In this document: positions 24,841-34,525 of the stretch, piece by piece
How positions within the stretch are numbered: position 1 is the first letter of the stretch
How the letters are laid out: every line of letters begins with the position of its first letter
Assembly (NCBI RefSeq): GCF_023073715.1
Contig: NZ_JADPKA010000095.1
Span: 62,001 to 126,000 of the forward strand
Direction: 5' to 3'
DNA: 64,000 nt
From: Bradyrhizobium sp. 164
Lineage (GTDB): Bacteria; Pseudomonadota; Alphaproteobacteria; Rhizobiales; Xanthobacteraceae
Notes under the pieces: generated by a model
The model's database searches: none
Told to the model about the DNA's origin: nothing
Seen by the model: only the letters and a program-made list of their open reading frames with translations
Made by a program: the position numbers and the translations under genes

Positions 24841-25423
24841 GAGCATGCTTGTGGCCGTGGTGATGGTCGCGGTGGTCGCAATGCTCGTCGTGGTGATGGT
24901 GATGATCGTGACCATGATCATCATGGTCACGTTCGTGATGATGGTGGCCGTGATCGTGATGCGCATGGGCGTCGTGACCATGCGCGTGACCGGCGTCGGC
25001 ATAGGCGCCGCCTTCGGGATCGAACGGCGCCTCGATCTCGATCACGCGGGCGCCGAGACCCTTCACCATGGCTTCGATGACGTGGTCGCGGCGGATACGC
25101 AAGGCCTTGGCCATGATCTGCGTCGGCAGGTGGCGGTTGCCGAGGTGCCAGCCGACGCGGATGAGATGGTGCGGATCGTGGCCGCGGATCTCCAGCAGCG
25201 GTTCGGGCGCCGCCACCACCTCCACCAGCCGGCCGTCCTCCAGCACCAGCGCATCGCCGCCGCGCAGCGCGACGGCATGCTCCAGGTCGAGCAGGAATTC
25301 GAGCCCCCGCGTCCCCGTCATGGCCATGCGGCGACGGTGCCGATCGTCGAAATCAAGCACCACCGTATCCACGGGTGCTTCCGTGAAGCGGTGCTGCCCC
25401 CTGACCTGCGTCGCCCGGATCAT
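24827..25423 (-). CDS. ureE: Urease accessory nickel chaperone UreE with long histidine-rich tail
   Basis: 198 residues. The N-terminal UreE domain (about 1-70) includes VLDFDDRHRRRMAMT, and the metal-binding domain (about 75-145) contains RVGWHLGNRHLPTQI with the conserved His. The C-terminal tail of about 55 residues holds 28 histidines mixed with D, G and A, a nickel-storage tail of the Klebsiella type. The tail DNA is a run of CAT/CAC codons with visible internal repetition. It follows the ABM monooxygenase gene by 13 nt. Confidence 0.95.
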   Translation of the reverse strand: MIRATQVRGQHRFTEAPVDTVVLDFDDRHRRRMAMTGTRGLEFLLDLEHAVALRGGDALVLEDGRLVEVVAAPEPLLEIRGHDPHHLIRVGWHLGNRHLPTQIMAKALRIRRDHVIEAMVKGLGARVIEIEAPFDPEGGAYADAGHAHGHDAHAHHDHGHHHHERDHDDHGHDHHHHHDEHCDHRDHHHGHKHAHDHK

Positions 25424-25436
25424 GCGTTTACCCCGT

Positions 25437-25736
25437 TTACCGTGTCTCGACCTTCTCGGGCGTGATCACCTCGATCTTCGGCGGCGCCGTGAAGCACTTC
25501 ACCGCGACGCGGCCGAACGTCTTCATATGCTCCATGGCACGATGCGGCACCAGCGCCTCGGCGTTCTCCCACTGCTCGACGAACACCATTTTGGCAGGGT
25601 CGGTGACGCTCTCGTGCAAATCATAAGCGATATTGCCGGGCTCCTTCCGCGTCTCCTTGATGCAGGCGGTGGCGGCTGCAATGAATTCGGCGCGCGTTTC
25701 GGGCTTGATGGTCAAGGTGGCAACGACATAGATCAC
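25437..25736 (-). CDS. ABM-fold (antibiotic biosynthesis monooxygenase-like) protein
   Basis: About 99 residues from the GTG at 25736, which is preceded by a strong GGAGG; a longer reading to 25769 lacks a ribosome site. The sequence VVATLTIKPETRAEFIAAATACIKETRKEPGNIAYDLHES, then VEQWENAEALVPHRAMEHMKTF, matches the small dimeric ABM ferredoxin-like fold (YgiN/quinol monooxygenase group). Substrate unknown. It sits between ureC and ureE in the urease operon, where it has no known part in urease maturation. Confidence 0.85.
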   Translation of the reverse strand: MIYVVATLTIKPETRAEFIAAATACIKETRKEPGNIAYDLHESVTDPAKMVFVEQWENAEALVPHRAMEHMKTFGRVAVKCFTAPPKIEVITPEKVETR

Positions 25737-25848
25737 GAGAAATCCTCCCGGCTTTTCTTCTGGGTTCAAGATACCGGCGGGACATTAGACCAGGCAGGGT
25801 CGAACTCAAGACCGGAAAACAACCCCGAGGCATGCAGCACAGGCTATT

Positions 25849-27564
<1,716 letters not shown>

Positions 27565-27598
27565 CACAAGCCCCGTATGCGTTTGAATAACTGGTCGG

Positions 27599-28138
27599 TC
27601 ACAGCACGGCCCTCGCTGCTTTCACGGCATCGTCGAACTTCTCGTCGAGCCACGCGTTGCCGCCGCGGCAGCCCGCAACGACTTGCGTGGCCCACTCAAC
27701 GTAATCGACGAGTTCGTCGTGCTCCTCGGCACTCAAATCGGTTTGAATGCGCGCCGCTGTATTGCTGATCTTGTCGGCAATCTTGATCAGCTTCGCGCCG
27801 GCGGATTTTTTTGGCGCGTCCATCGCCTGCCGACGCCGTCGCTCGGCTTTCGGCAGACTCATGTCGTCGGTGCATTCCGCGACGAGGGCGGCGACACGCT
27901 CGGAGAATCTCTGCGCCAGCTCCTCGCGCGTGGTGTCGGTGTCCTCGATGGAATCATGCAACCATCCGGCCGCCACCAGCTCGGCATCGGCACCACCGGT
28001 CGCGGTCGCAAGCAGGTTCGCGACCTCTGCGAGATGATTGATATAGGGCTCGTTGCCGCGCCCCTTGCGCGCCATGCCGTTATGACGGCGCGCAGCGAGT
28101 TCGGCAGCTTCAGAGACGAGGCGGATGGGTGAGAGCAT
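27599..28138 (-). CDS. HD-domain small alarmone hydrolase (MESH1/SpoT-like)
   Basis: 179 residues. It carries the RelA/SpoT hydrolase-type HD motifs in order: H19, then RKGRGNEPYINHLAEVA with H35, the HD-ED motif LHDSIEDT (H61, D62, E65, D66), and KIADKISN (D122, N126). This matches stand-alone small alarmone hydrolases that remove the 3' pyrophosphate of (p)ppGpp or, as reported for MESH1, act on NADPH. No synthetase or TGS domain is present. It is encoded between the DUF559 gene and ureC on the same strand, an unusual place. Confidence 0.82.
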   Translation of the reverse strand: MLSPIRLVSEAAELAARRHNGMARKGRGNEPYINHLAEVANLLATATGGADAELVAAGWLHDSIEDTDTTREELAQRFSERVAALVAECTDDMSLPKAERRRRQAMDAPKKSAGAKLIKIADKISNTAARIQTDLSAEEHDELVDYVEWATQVVAGCRGGNAWLDEKFDDAVKAARAVL

Positions 28139-28141
28139 GGC

Positions 28142-28582
28142 TTAGGCCTCCTTCGCGCCATCAGATACACCGATCTCTCCGTTCCCTCCCCTCTTGCGGG
28201 GGAGGGCCAGGGAGAGGGGTGCTCCGGGCTCCGCTACCTGAAGGATGGCGAGAACCACTCCCTCCAGGTTCTTCATTACGTCGTTATTGGTGAAGCGCAA
28301 CACGCGATATCCGCGCGACGCGAACCACTCGTCGCGCACCTCATCGTGACGTATGCGCGCCGCGAATTCGTGGCTTTCACCGTCGACCTCGACGACGAGC
28401 TTGCAGGAATGCGCAACGAAATCGGCTATGTAATCGCCCATTGGAGCTCGACGGCGAAACCCGAGGCGAGCCAAGCGGTGAGCTTTAAGATGGCGCCAGA
28501 GAAGCGTCTCCGCGGGCGTCATCGCCCGCCGCAATTGCTTGGCACGGGTTCTTTGCGACCGGGAGACTTCGTCGTGTGGCAT
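28142..28582 (-). CDS. DUF559 (Vsr-like fold) nuclease-type protein
   Basis: About 146 residues from the ATG at 28582. The DUF559 core is clear: MTPAETLLWRHLKAHRLARLGFRRRAPMGDYIADFVAHSCKLVVEVDGESH, then RVLRFTNNDVMKNLEGV. The D...E-x-D pattern is that of restriction-endonuclease-like folds such as Vsr, but the role of DUF559 proteins is not established. Its C-terminus (PLSLALPRKRGG) is encoded by a palindromic repeat, and a second copy of that repeat lies just upstream of the start. It interrupts the urease gene order, which suggests later insertion. Confidence 0.85.
   Translation of the reverse strand: MPHDEVSRSQRTRAKQLRRAMTPAETLLWRHLKAHRLARLGFRRRAPMGDYIADFVAHSCKLVVEVDGESHEFAARIRHDEVRDEWFASRGYRVLRFTNNDVMKNLEGVVLAILQVAEPGAPLSLALPRKRGGNGEIGVSDGAKEA
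28184..28220. repeat. Palindromic repeat, copy A, flanking the DUF559 gene
   Basis: CCCTCCCC / GGGGAGGG stem (28184-28206, loop TCTTGCG) within the 3' end of the DUF559 coding region. Its 23-bp core is the reverse complement of copy B at 28597-28619 with a single mismatch, and similarity extends about 14 bp further. Confidence 0.8.
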
Positions 28583-28619
28583 ACCCCCCTCCCCGCCCCT
28601 CCCCCGCAAGGGGGGAGGG
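28583..28619. repeat. Palindromic repeat, copy B, flanking the DUF559 gene
   Basis: CCCTCCCCC / GGGGGAGGG stem (28597-28619, loop GCAAG), immediately upstream of the DUF559 start codon. It is in inverted orientation to copy A (22 of 23 core bases). Together they bracket the gene. Confidence 0.8.
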
Positions 28620-28699
28620 AGCGCGACAGTTGCGCTCACCTCACCGTGGATCACTGCACTCGCCTCAATCGCGTCGCGCTGCGCTCGCCGTTATTGCAC

Positions 28700-29005
28700 T
28701 CACAGCCTCCCCATCACCTCGCCACGAAAACCGTAGATCGTCTTCTTGCCGGCCATGGCGACGAGCTGGACATCGCGGGTCTGGCCCGGCTCGAAGCGGA
28801 CGGCGGTGCCGGCCGCGATGTCGAGGCGCATGCCGCGGGCGCGTCTGCGGTCGAACTTCAACGCCGGGTTGGTTTCAAAAAAATGGTAGTGCGAGCCGAC
28901 CTGGATCGGACGGTCGCCGGTGTTGGCGACTGTCAGCGTCACGGTCTTGCGGCCAGCATTAAGCTCGATCTCGCCGTCCTGGATGAAGAGTTCGCCGGGA
29001 ATCAT
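28700..29005 (-). CDS. ureB: Urease beta subunit UreB
   Basis: 101 residues. The standard small beta subunit: starts MIPGELFIQDGEIELNAGR and has IQVGSHYHFFETNPALKFDR and GMRLDIAAGTAVRFEPGQ. It forms the (UreA-UreB-UreC)3 cytoplasmic urease. It follows ureA by 8 nt. Downstream, about 117 nt of non-coding DNA with the palindromic repeat separate it from the DUF559 gene. Confidence 0.97.
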   Translation of the reverse strand: MIPGELFIQDGEIELNAGRKTVTLTVANTGDRPIQVGSHYHFFETNPALKFDRRRARGMRLDIAAGTAVRFEPGQTRDVQLVAMAGKKTIYGFRGEVMGRL

Positions 29006-29013
29006 GTCTGCTC

Positions 29014-29316
29014 CTACCTGATCGGCTCGTGGACGGTGACGAGCTTGGTGCCGTCCGGAAAGGTCGCCTCGACCTGGATATCGTGGATCATCTCCGGAAT
29101 TCCCGGCATCACCTGATCGCGGGTCAACACCTGCGCGCCGGATTGCATCAGTTCGGCGACGGTGCGGCCGTCACGGGCGCCTTCGAGGATAAAATCGGAG
29201 ATGATCGCGACCGCCTCGGGATGGTTGAGCTTGACGCCGCGGTCCAGCCGGCGGCGCGCCACGATGGCGGCCATGGAGATCAGAAGCTTGTCCTTTTCGC
29301 GGGGAGACAGGTTCAT
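29014..29316 (-). CDS. ureA: Urease gamma subunit UreA
   Basis: 100 residues, the usual length. Starts MNLSPREKDKLLISMAAIVARRRLDRGVKLNHPEAVA and ends with the conserved VEATFPDGTKLVTVHEPIR. It is the smallest structural subunit of urease. It lies 24 nt downstream of ureD and 8 nt upstream of ureB in one transcription unit. Confidence 0.97.
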   Translation of the reverse strand: MNLSPREKDKLLISMAAIVARRRLDRGVKLNHPEAVAIISDFILEGARDGRTVAELMQSGAQVLTRDQVMPGIPEMIHDIQVEATFPDGTKLVTVHEPIR

Positions 29317-29340
29317 GCGAAATCTCTTCCGTTCAACACG

Positions 29341-30171
29341 TCAATTCAACCACAGCCGCGGCAGCACGGCGCCGGTGCGCGCCAGCACCGCCATCATGTC
29401 AGCGCGCAAACGCGCCGCATCTTGGGCACAGAACCGCGCCATTGCAAAGCCATTCCAGGCGGATATCCCGACCTCGCCCGCGAACGAGTCCGATGCTTCG
29501 CGCAGGCGCTCAACCAGGGCCTCGTCTCCAGGCAGGATCAGGGCCGTGCCGATCGCGGCGCCATCTTTGGCAACGGCAGATCGGCCGAGTTTTGCGCCGA
29601 TATTGCCGTCGAGCCTGATGGTTTCGGCGAACACCAGCTTGCCGCCGCGAGAGAGCCGCCAGCGATCGACAAACTCGCCCTGCTCCATCCGCTCGCCCAT
29701 GGCGGTGCGACCGAACACCACGATCTCGCAGAGCAGAAGCGAAGCCGTCTCATCAAGCGCGATGTCGAAGCGGCGATAGACACGGGCGCGATCGAACAGG
29801 ATGGTCTCCTGAGGCAGCCAGGACAGATGCGCGCCTGCGCCGACCTTCAGCGCGATATTGAGCTCGGCCGCCTGTCCCGGCGCACGATAGACCTTTTCTG
29901 CGGCCGCAGTAGTCAGCGTCAGCCGCGCAGCATCAGCGGCCGTGATCTCAATGTCGAAGCGGTCGCCGCCAGCGACCCCGCCGGCCGTGTTGACGAACAC
30001 GCCAGACAGCCCCTCGCCTTCTGGCGACGGAAAGCGCACGCGCAGCGAGCCGCTTTCATGCAACGTGCCACGCCGCGTCACGCCGTCGCGCGCCTGAACA
30101 TCGAAGCTCACCGCGCCGCGGGCACGGTTCGCCTCGAAAACGGTTGATGTGACTGAAAAGTCGCTGCGCAT
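29341..30171 (-). CDS. ureD: Urease accessory protein UreD
   Basis: 276 residues. UreD is the scaffold that binds apo-urease with UreF and UreG. Recognisable blocks are RARGAVSFDVQARDGVTRR, the glycine-rich FVNTAGGVAGGDRFDIEI and YRAPGQAAELNIALKVGAGAHLSWLPQETILFDRARV. It comes 31 nt after urtE, so it is probably the first urease gene in the same long transcript as the urea transporter. Confidence 0.95.
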   Translation of the reverse strand: MRSDFSVTSTVFEANRARGAVSFDVQARDGVTRRGTLHESGSLRVRFPSPEGEGLSGVFVNTAGGVAGGDRFDIEITAADAARLTLTTAAAEKVYRAPGQAAELNIALKVGAGAHLSWLPQETILFDRARVYRRFDIALDETASLLLCEIVVFGRTAMGERMEQGEFVDRWRLSRGGKLVFAETIRLDGNIGAKLGRSAVAKDGAAIGTALILPGDEALVERLREASDSFAGEVGISAWNGFAMARFCAQDAARLRADMMAVLARTGAVLPRLWLN

Positions 30172-30202
30172 CCGCCTCCCCAGCCGGTCGCGGCAGAATG
30201 GC

Positions 30203-30898
30203 CTACAGCGCCATCTGGCGGCTGATTTCGCTCGCGTCGAGATTGGAGCGGTCGCAGGTGAACTTCACCGCGCCGCGATCCATCACCGCGAAACTGTCGC
30301 CGAGTTCGCAAGCAAAGTCGAGATATTGTTCGACCAGCACGATCGCAATGTTGCCGAGGTTGCGCAGGTAGGAGATGGCGCGGCCTATGTCCTTGATGAT
30401 CGACGGCTGGATGCCTTCGGTCGGCTCGTCGAGCAGCAGCAGCTTTGGCCGCATCACCAGCGCGCGCCCGATCGCGAGCTGCTGCTGCTGACCGCCGGAG
30501 AGGTCGCCACCGCGCCGGCCGAGCATGGATTGCAGCACCGGGAAGAGCGAGAACACGTCATCCGGAATGTGCTTGTCCTCGCGCTTGAGCGGGCCGAAGC
30601 CGGTCTTGAGGTTCTCCTCGACCGTGAGCAACGGAAATATCTCGCGGCCCTGCGGCACGAAGCCGATGCCCCTGCGCGCGCGCTCGTAGGGCTTCAGGCC
30701 CGTGATGTCTGTGCCGTCGAGCACGATCGCGCCCGAGGAGATCGGATATTGCCCGACCATGGCGCGCAAGAGCGAGGTCTTGCCGACGCCGTTGCGGCCG
30801 AGCACGCAAGTCACCTTGCCCGGCTCCGCCGAGATCGAGACGCCGCGCAGCGCCTGCGCCGCGCCGTAGAACAGGTTGATGTCCTTGACCTCAAGCAT
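30203..30898 (-). CDS. urtE: Urea ABC transporter ATP-binding protein UrtE
   Basis: 231 residues. A LivF-type ATPase: Walker A GRNGVGKTSLL (about 34-44), signature DLSGGQQQQLAIGRAL (about 133-148), Walker B LLLLDEPTEGIQP. The phrase EGIQPSIIKDIGRAI is typical of UrtE. It couples ATP hydrolysis to urea uptake with UrtD, UrtB and UrtC. It is 3 nt downstream of urtD. Confidence 0.95.
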   Translation of the reverse strand: MLEVKDINLFYGAAQALRGVSISAEPGKVTCVLGRNGVGKTSLLRAMVGQYPISSGAIVLDGTDITGLKPYERARRGIGFVPQGREIFPLLTVEENLKTGFGPLKREDKHIPDDVFSLFPVLQSMLGRRGGDLSGGQQQQLAIGRALVMRPKLLLLDEPTEGIQPSIIKDIGRAISYLRNLGNIAIVLVEQYLDFACELGDSFAVMDRGAVKFTCDRSNLDASEISRQMAL

Positions 30899-30901
30899 CG
30901 C

Positions 30902-31663
30902 TCAGCGTCCCAGATAGACTTCGATGACCCGCTCGTTGGACGAGACCTGGTCGATGGTGCCTTCCGCCAGCACGGTGCCTTCATGCAAGCAGGTGACCTT
31001 GACCCCGAGCTCGCGTACGAAAGTCATGTCGTGCTCGACCACCATCACGGTGTGGGTCTTGTTGATCTCTTTCAGCAGCTCGGCGGTGAGATGCGTCTCG
31101 ACGTCGGTCATCCCGGCGACCGGCTCGTCGACGAGGAGCAGCTTTGGGTCCTGCGCGAGCAGCATGCCGATCTCGAGCCACTGCTTCTGGCCATGGCTGA
31201 GGCTGCCGGCGAGACGGTTGCGGGCGTCGGTGAGCCGGATCGTCTCCAGCACCTTGTCGATGCGCTCGGACTCCGCTTTGCTGCCGCGCCAGAACAGCGT
31301 GCCCCGGACCGAGTGATCGACATTGAGCGCGAGCAGGAGATTGTCCTGCACGCTCTGGCTCTCGAACACGGTCGGCTTCTGGAATTTGCGGCCGATGCCG
31401 AGCTCGGCGATCCGGGTCTCATCGAGCCGCGTCAGATCGGTGACCCCATCGAACAGCACAGTGCCCTCGTCCGGCTTGGTCTTGCCCGTGATGATGTCCA
31501 TCATCGTGGTCTTGCCGGCGCCGTTCGGGCCGATGATGGCGCGCATCTCGCCGGGCTCGAGTGTCAGCGACAGGTTGTTGATGGCGCGGAAGCCGTCGAA
31601 CGAGACGTGCACGCCGTCGAGATAGAGCATCGCGGAGGTGGCGCGGGTATCCATGACGTTCAT
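30902..31663 (-). CDS. urtD: Urea ABC transporter ATP-binding protein UrtD
   Basis: About 253 residues from the ATG at 31663, 4 nt after the urtC stop. A LivG-type ATPase: Walker A IGPNGAGKTTMMD, signature-like SLSHGQKQWLEIGMLL, Walker B LLLVDEPVAGMTD. The LSHGQKQWLEIGM form instead of LSGGQ is usual for UrtD. A longer in-frame reading to 31720 runs into urtC and is less likely. Confidence 0.94.
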   Translation of the reverse strand: MNVMDTRATSAMLYLDGVHVSFDGFRAINNLSLTLEPGEMRAIIGPNGAGKTTMMDIITGKTKPDEGTVLFDGVTDLTRLDETRIAELGIGRKFQKPTVFESQSVQDNLLLALNVDHSVRGTLFWRGSKAESERIDKVLETIRLTDARNRLAGSLSHGQKQWLEIGMLLAQDPKLLLVDEPVAGMTDVETHLTAELLKEINKTHTVMVVEHDMTFVRELGVKVTCLHEGTVLAEGTIDQVSSNERVIEVYLGR

Positions 31664-31667
31664 CGCG

Positions 31668-32837
31668 CTACTCCGCCATCTTGGGTTCGGTGACGCCATC
31701 TTCGGCCGCAGCGCTCGCAATGGCCGCGGCGGCGCGCTTTTCCTTCGATGAGTCCCACCAGGCGTTGAAGGTGCCGACGATGCCCTTCGGCAGCAGCAGC
31801 GTCACCAGGATGAACAACGCACCCAGCATGAACAGCCAGTACGGCGCGAGCACGCCGGAGGTGAAGAAGGTCTTGGCGTAATTGACGACGACGGCGCCGA
31901 GCGCCGCGCCGACCAGTGTGCCGCGGCCGCCGACCGCAACCCAGATCACCGCCTCGATCGAATTGCCCGGCGCAAATTCGGATGGATTGATGATGCCGAC
32001 CTGCGGCACGTAGAGCGCGCCGGCGACGCCGGCCATGCAGGCCGACACCGTGAACACGAACAGTTTGTAGGATTCGACGCGGTAGCCGAGGAAGCGCGTC
32101 CGCGATTCCGCGTCACGCACCGCAATCAGCACCTTGCCTAGCTTGGAGGAGACGATGGCGCGACAGATCAGGAAGCCGACGATCAGCGCCAGGCAGCTCA
32201 GCGCGAACAATGCGGCGCGCGTACCCTCCGCCTGCACGTTGAAGCCGAGGATGTCCTTGAAATCGGTCAGGCCGTTGTTGCCGCCGAAGCCGAAATCATT
32301 GCGGAAGAAGGCGAGCAGCAGCGCATAGGTCATCGCCTGCGTGATGATCGACAGATATACGCCTGTGACGCGGGAGCGGAAGGCGAGCCAGCCGAAGCAA
32401 AAGGCGAGAAGGCCCGGCACGACCAGCACCATCAGCGCCGCAAACCAGAACATGTCGAAGCCGTACCAGTACCAGGGCAGCTTCTGCCAGTTCAGGAACA
32501 CCATGAAGTCGGGCAGGACCGGATTGCCGTAGACGCCGCGGGTGCCGATCTGTCGCATCAGATACATGCCCATGGCGTAGCCGCCGAGTGCGAAGAAGGC
32601 GCCGTGGCCGAGCGAGAGGATGCCGCAATAGCCCCAGATCAAGTCGATCGCGAGCGCGAGGATGGCGTAGCAGACATATTTGCCCCAGAGCGCGACGAGA
32701 TAGGTCGGCACCTGAAGGAACGAGCCCGCAGGCAGCAGCAGGTTGGAGAGCGGGATGAGGATGCCGCAGGCCGCGACGACGGCGAGGAAAATCGTCGCGC
32801 TGCGGTCCAGCGATCGCGTCAGCATGTGAGGGGTCAT
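31668..32837 (-). CDS. urtC: Urea ABC transporter permease UrtC
   Basis: 389 residues. A LivM-type polytopic permease with about nine to ten hydrophobic segments; motifs IDLIWGYCGILSLGHGAFFALGGYAMGMYLM and FGGNNGLTDFKDILGF are typical of UrtC. The C-terminal tail of about 35 residues is hydrophilic. It overlaps urtB by 4 nt, a sign of coupled translation. It forms the membrane pore with UrtB. Confidence 0.94.
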   Translation of the reverse strand: MTPHMLTRSLDRSATIFLAVVAACGILIPLSNLLLPAGSFLQVPTYLVALWGKYVCYAILALAIDLIWGYCGILSLGHGAFFALGGYAMGMYLMRQIGTRGVYGNPVLPDFMVFLNWQKLPWYWYGFDMFWFAALMVLVVPGLLAFCFGWLAFRSRVTGVYLSIITQAMTYALLLAFFRNDFGFGGNNGLTDFKDILGFNVQAEGTRAALFALSCLALIVGFLICRAIVSSKLGKVLIAVRDAESRTRFLGYRVESYKLFVFTVSACMAGVAGALYVPQVGIINPSEFAPGNSIEAVIWVAVGGRGTLVGAALGAVVVNYAKTFFTSGVLAPYWLFMLGALFILVTLLLPKGIVGTFNAWWDSSKEKRAAAAIASAAAEDGVTEPKMAE

Positions 32838-34441
32838 GCTTCCACCGCACGGCCCTTGAGCGCGAACAAGCCGCGCGGCCGTTTTTGGATGAACAGGATG
32901 ATCAGAACCAGGATGGCGATTTTGCCGAGCACGGCGCCTGCGACCGGCTCCAGGAACTTGTTGGCGATGCCGAGCGTGAAGGCGCCGACCAGGGTGCCCC
33001 AGAGATTGCCCACGCCGCCGAACACCACGACCATGAAACTATCGATGATGTAGCTCTGGCCGAGATTGGGGCTGACATTGTCGATCTGCGACAATGCCAC
33101 GCCTGCAATGCCGGCGATGCCCGAGCCGAGCCCGAAGGTGAGCGCATCGACGCGCGAGGTGGCGATGCCCATCGAGGCCGCCATGCGGCGGTTCTGCGTC
33201 ACCGCGCGCATCTCGAGGCCGAGCGCGGTGTAGCGCAGCATCGCGAGCAGGATCGCGAACACGGCCAGCGTGAAGCAGAGGATCCAGAGCCGGTTATACG
33301 TGATAGTGATCTGGCCGAGTTCGAACGCGCCGCTCATCCAGGAGGGATTGCCGACCTCGCGGTTGGTCGGGCCGAACATGGTGCGCACCGCCTGCTGCAA
33401 CACCAGCGACAGGCCCCAGGTCGCCAGCAGCGTCTCCAGCGGACGGCCGTAGAGAAAGCGGATGATGCTGCGCTCGATGAGGACGCCGATGGCGCCGGCG
33501 ACGAGAAAGGCGAGCGGCACGGCAATCAGCAGCGAATAGTCGAACAGGGCGGGATAGCGGGTACGGATCACCTCCTGCACCACGAAGGTGGTGTAGGCCC
33601 CGATCATCACCATCTCGCCATGCGCCATGTTGATGACGCCCATCACGCCGAAGGTGATGGCGAGCCCGATCGCAGCGAGCAGCAGCACCGAGCCGAGTGA
33701 GAGGCCGTACCAGGCGTTCTGCACCATCGACCAGACCGCAAGCGAGCTTTGGATCGAGCCGATCGCGCTCGCGGCAGCCTTGGTCACCGAGGCCGGCTGG
33801 TCGCCCATGCCGGTGAGCAGCGCCAGCGCCTCCTGATCGCCGCGCGCCTTGAGCGTGGCGACGGCCTCCAGCTTCTCGACCTCGGTGGCGTCCGACTTGA
33901 ACAGCAGGATGGCCGCCCGGGCTTCGCCTAGCGCAGCCTTGACGGATCGGTTGGTTTCCTTGGCGAGGGCGCCATCGACGGCTTCGAGTGCGGTCTCCTC
34001 ATGCGACTTGAACACGGATTGCGCGGCCTGGAGGCGCGTTCCGACATCCGGCGACTGCAGCGTGAGGCCGCCGACCGCGGCATCGACGCTGCGGCGCAGA
34101 CGGTTGTTGAGGCGAACCGCGCTCGCGCTGTCGGGAATGCTGGTCACCGGCTGGCCGGTCGCGGCATCGATCGACTTGCCGTCGGCGCCGGTAACATAGA
34201 CCTTCTTGCTATCTGGATCGGCCATGAGGCGGCCGTCTTGAAGCGCGCTGATGATCGGCAATGCCAGCGGGTTGCCGCTGCTTGCGACCGCGCCGATCGC
34301 CTCTTCCGTATCGGAAAAATCGTCGTTGGCGAATTTTGCGACCGCATCCTCGAACGGACCGGCGAAGGCCGGCAGCGCGAACGCGATCAGGAACAACGAG
34401 AGCAGGAGCGAACGGAGACGGGCGGACAAATGGGCTGGCAC
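32834..34441 (-). CDS. urtB: Urea ABC transporter permease UrtB with N-terminal periplasmic domain
   Basis: About 535 residues from the GTG at 34441. After a signal-like helix (LLLSLFLIAFALPAFAG), about 210 residues of soluble helical sequence precede the LivH-type membrane part, which starts at VLLLAAIGLAITFGVMGVINMAHGEMVMIGAYTTF. The soluble extension is known in many UrtB proteins and is probably periplasmic. The reading continues upstream to a TTG at 34507, but without signal-peptide sense. Overlaps urtC by 4 nt. Confidence 0.92.
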   Translation of the reverse strand: MPAHLSARLRSLLLSLFLIAFALPAFAGPFEDAVAKFANDDFSDTEEAIGAVASSGNPLALPIISALQDGRLMADPDSKKVYVTGADGKSIDAATGQPVTSIPDSASAVRLNNRLRRSVDAAVGGLTLQSPDVGTRLQAAQSVFKSHEETALEAVDGALAKETNRSVKAALGEARAAILLFKSDATEVEKLEAVATLKARGDQEALALLTGMGDQPASVTKAAASAIGSIQSSLAVWSMVQNAWYGLSLGSVLLLAAIGLAITFGVMGVINMAHGEMVMIGAYTTFVVQEVIRTRYPALFDYSLLIAVPLAFLVAGAIGVLIERSIIRFLYGRPLETLLATWGLSLVLQQAVRTMFGPTNREVGNPSWMSGAFELGQITITYNRLWILCFTLAVFAILLAMLRYTALGLEMRAVTQNRRMAASMGIATSRVDALTFGLGSGIAGIAGVALSQIDNVSPNLGQSYIIDSFMVVVFGGVGNLWGTLVGAFTLGIANKFLEPVAGAVLGKIAILVLIILFIQKRPRGLFALKGRAVEA

Positions 34442-34525
34442 TGTGAATGACCCCGGCGGAAATGGGTGGAGAAGGCGGCGGGATCGCCGCCCTCTCCAAT
34501 CTTGCAATGGAGCGTCAGATCGGGA

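Noticed and set aside
24841..25002. Threonine/isoleucine-rich 54-residue extension of UreF
   Set aside because: It is the histidine-codon repeat of ureE read in another frame; UreF homology starts at 24840.
30149..31693. A 514-codon open frame opposite urtE and urtD
   Set aside because: Antisense shadow created by GC bias; composition is typical of such shadows.
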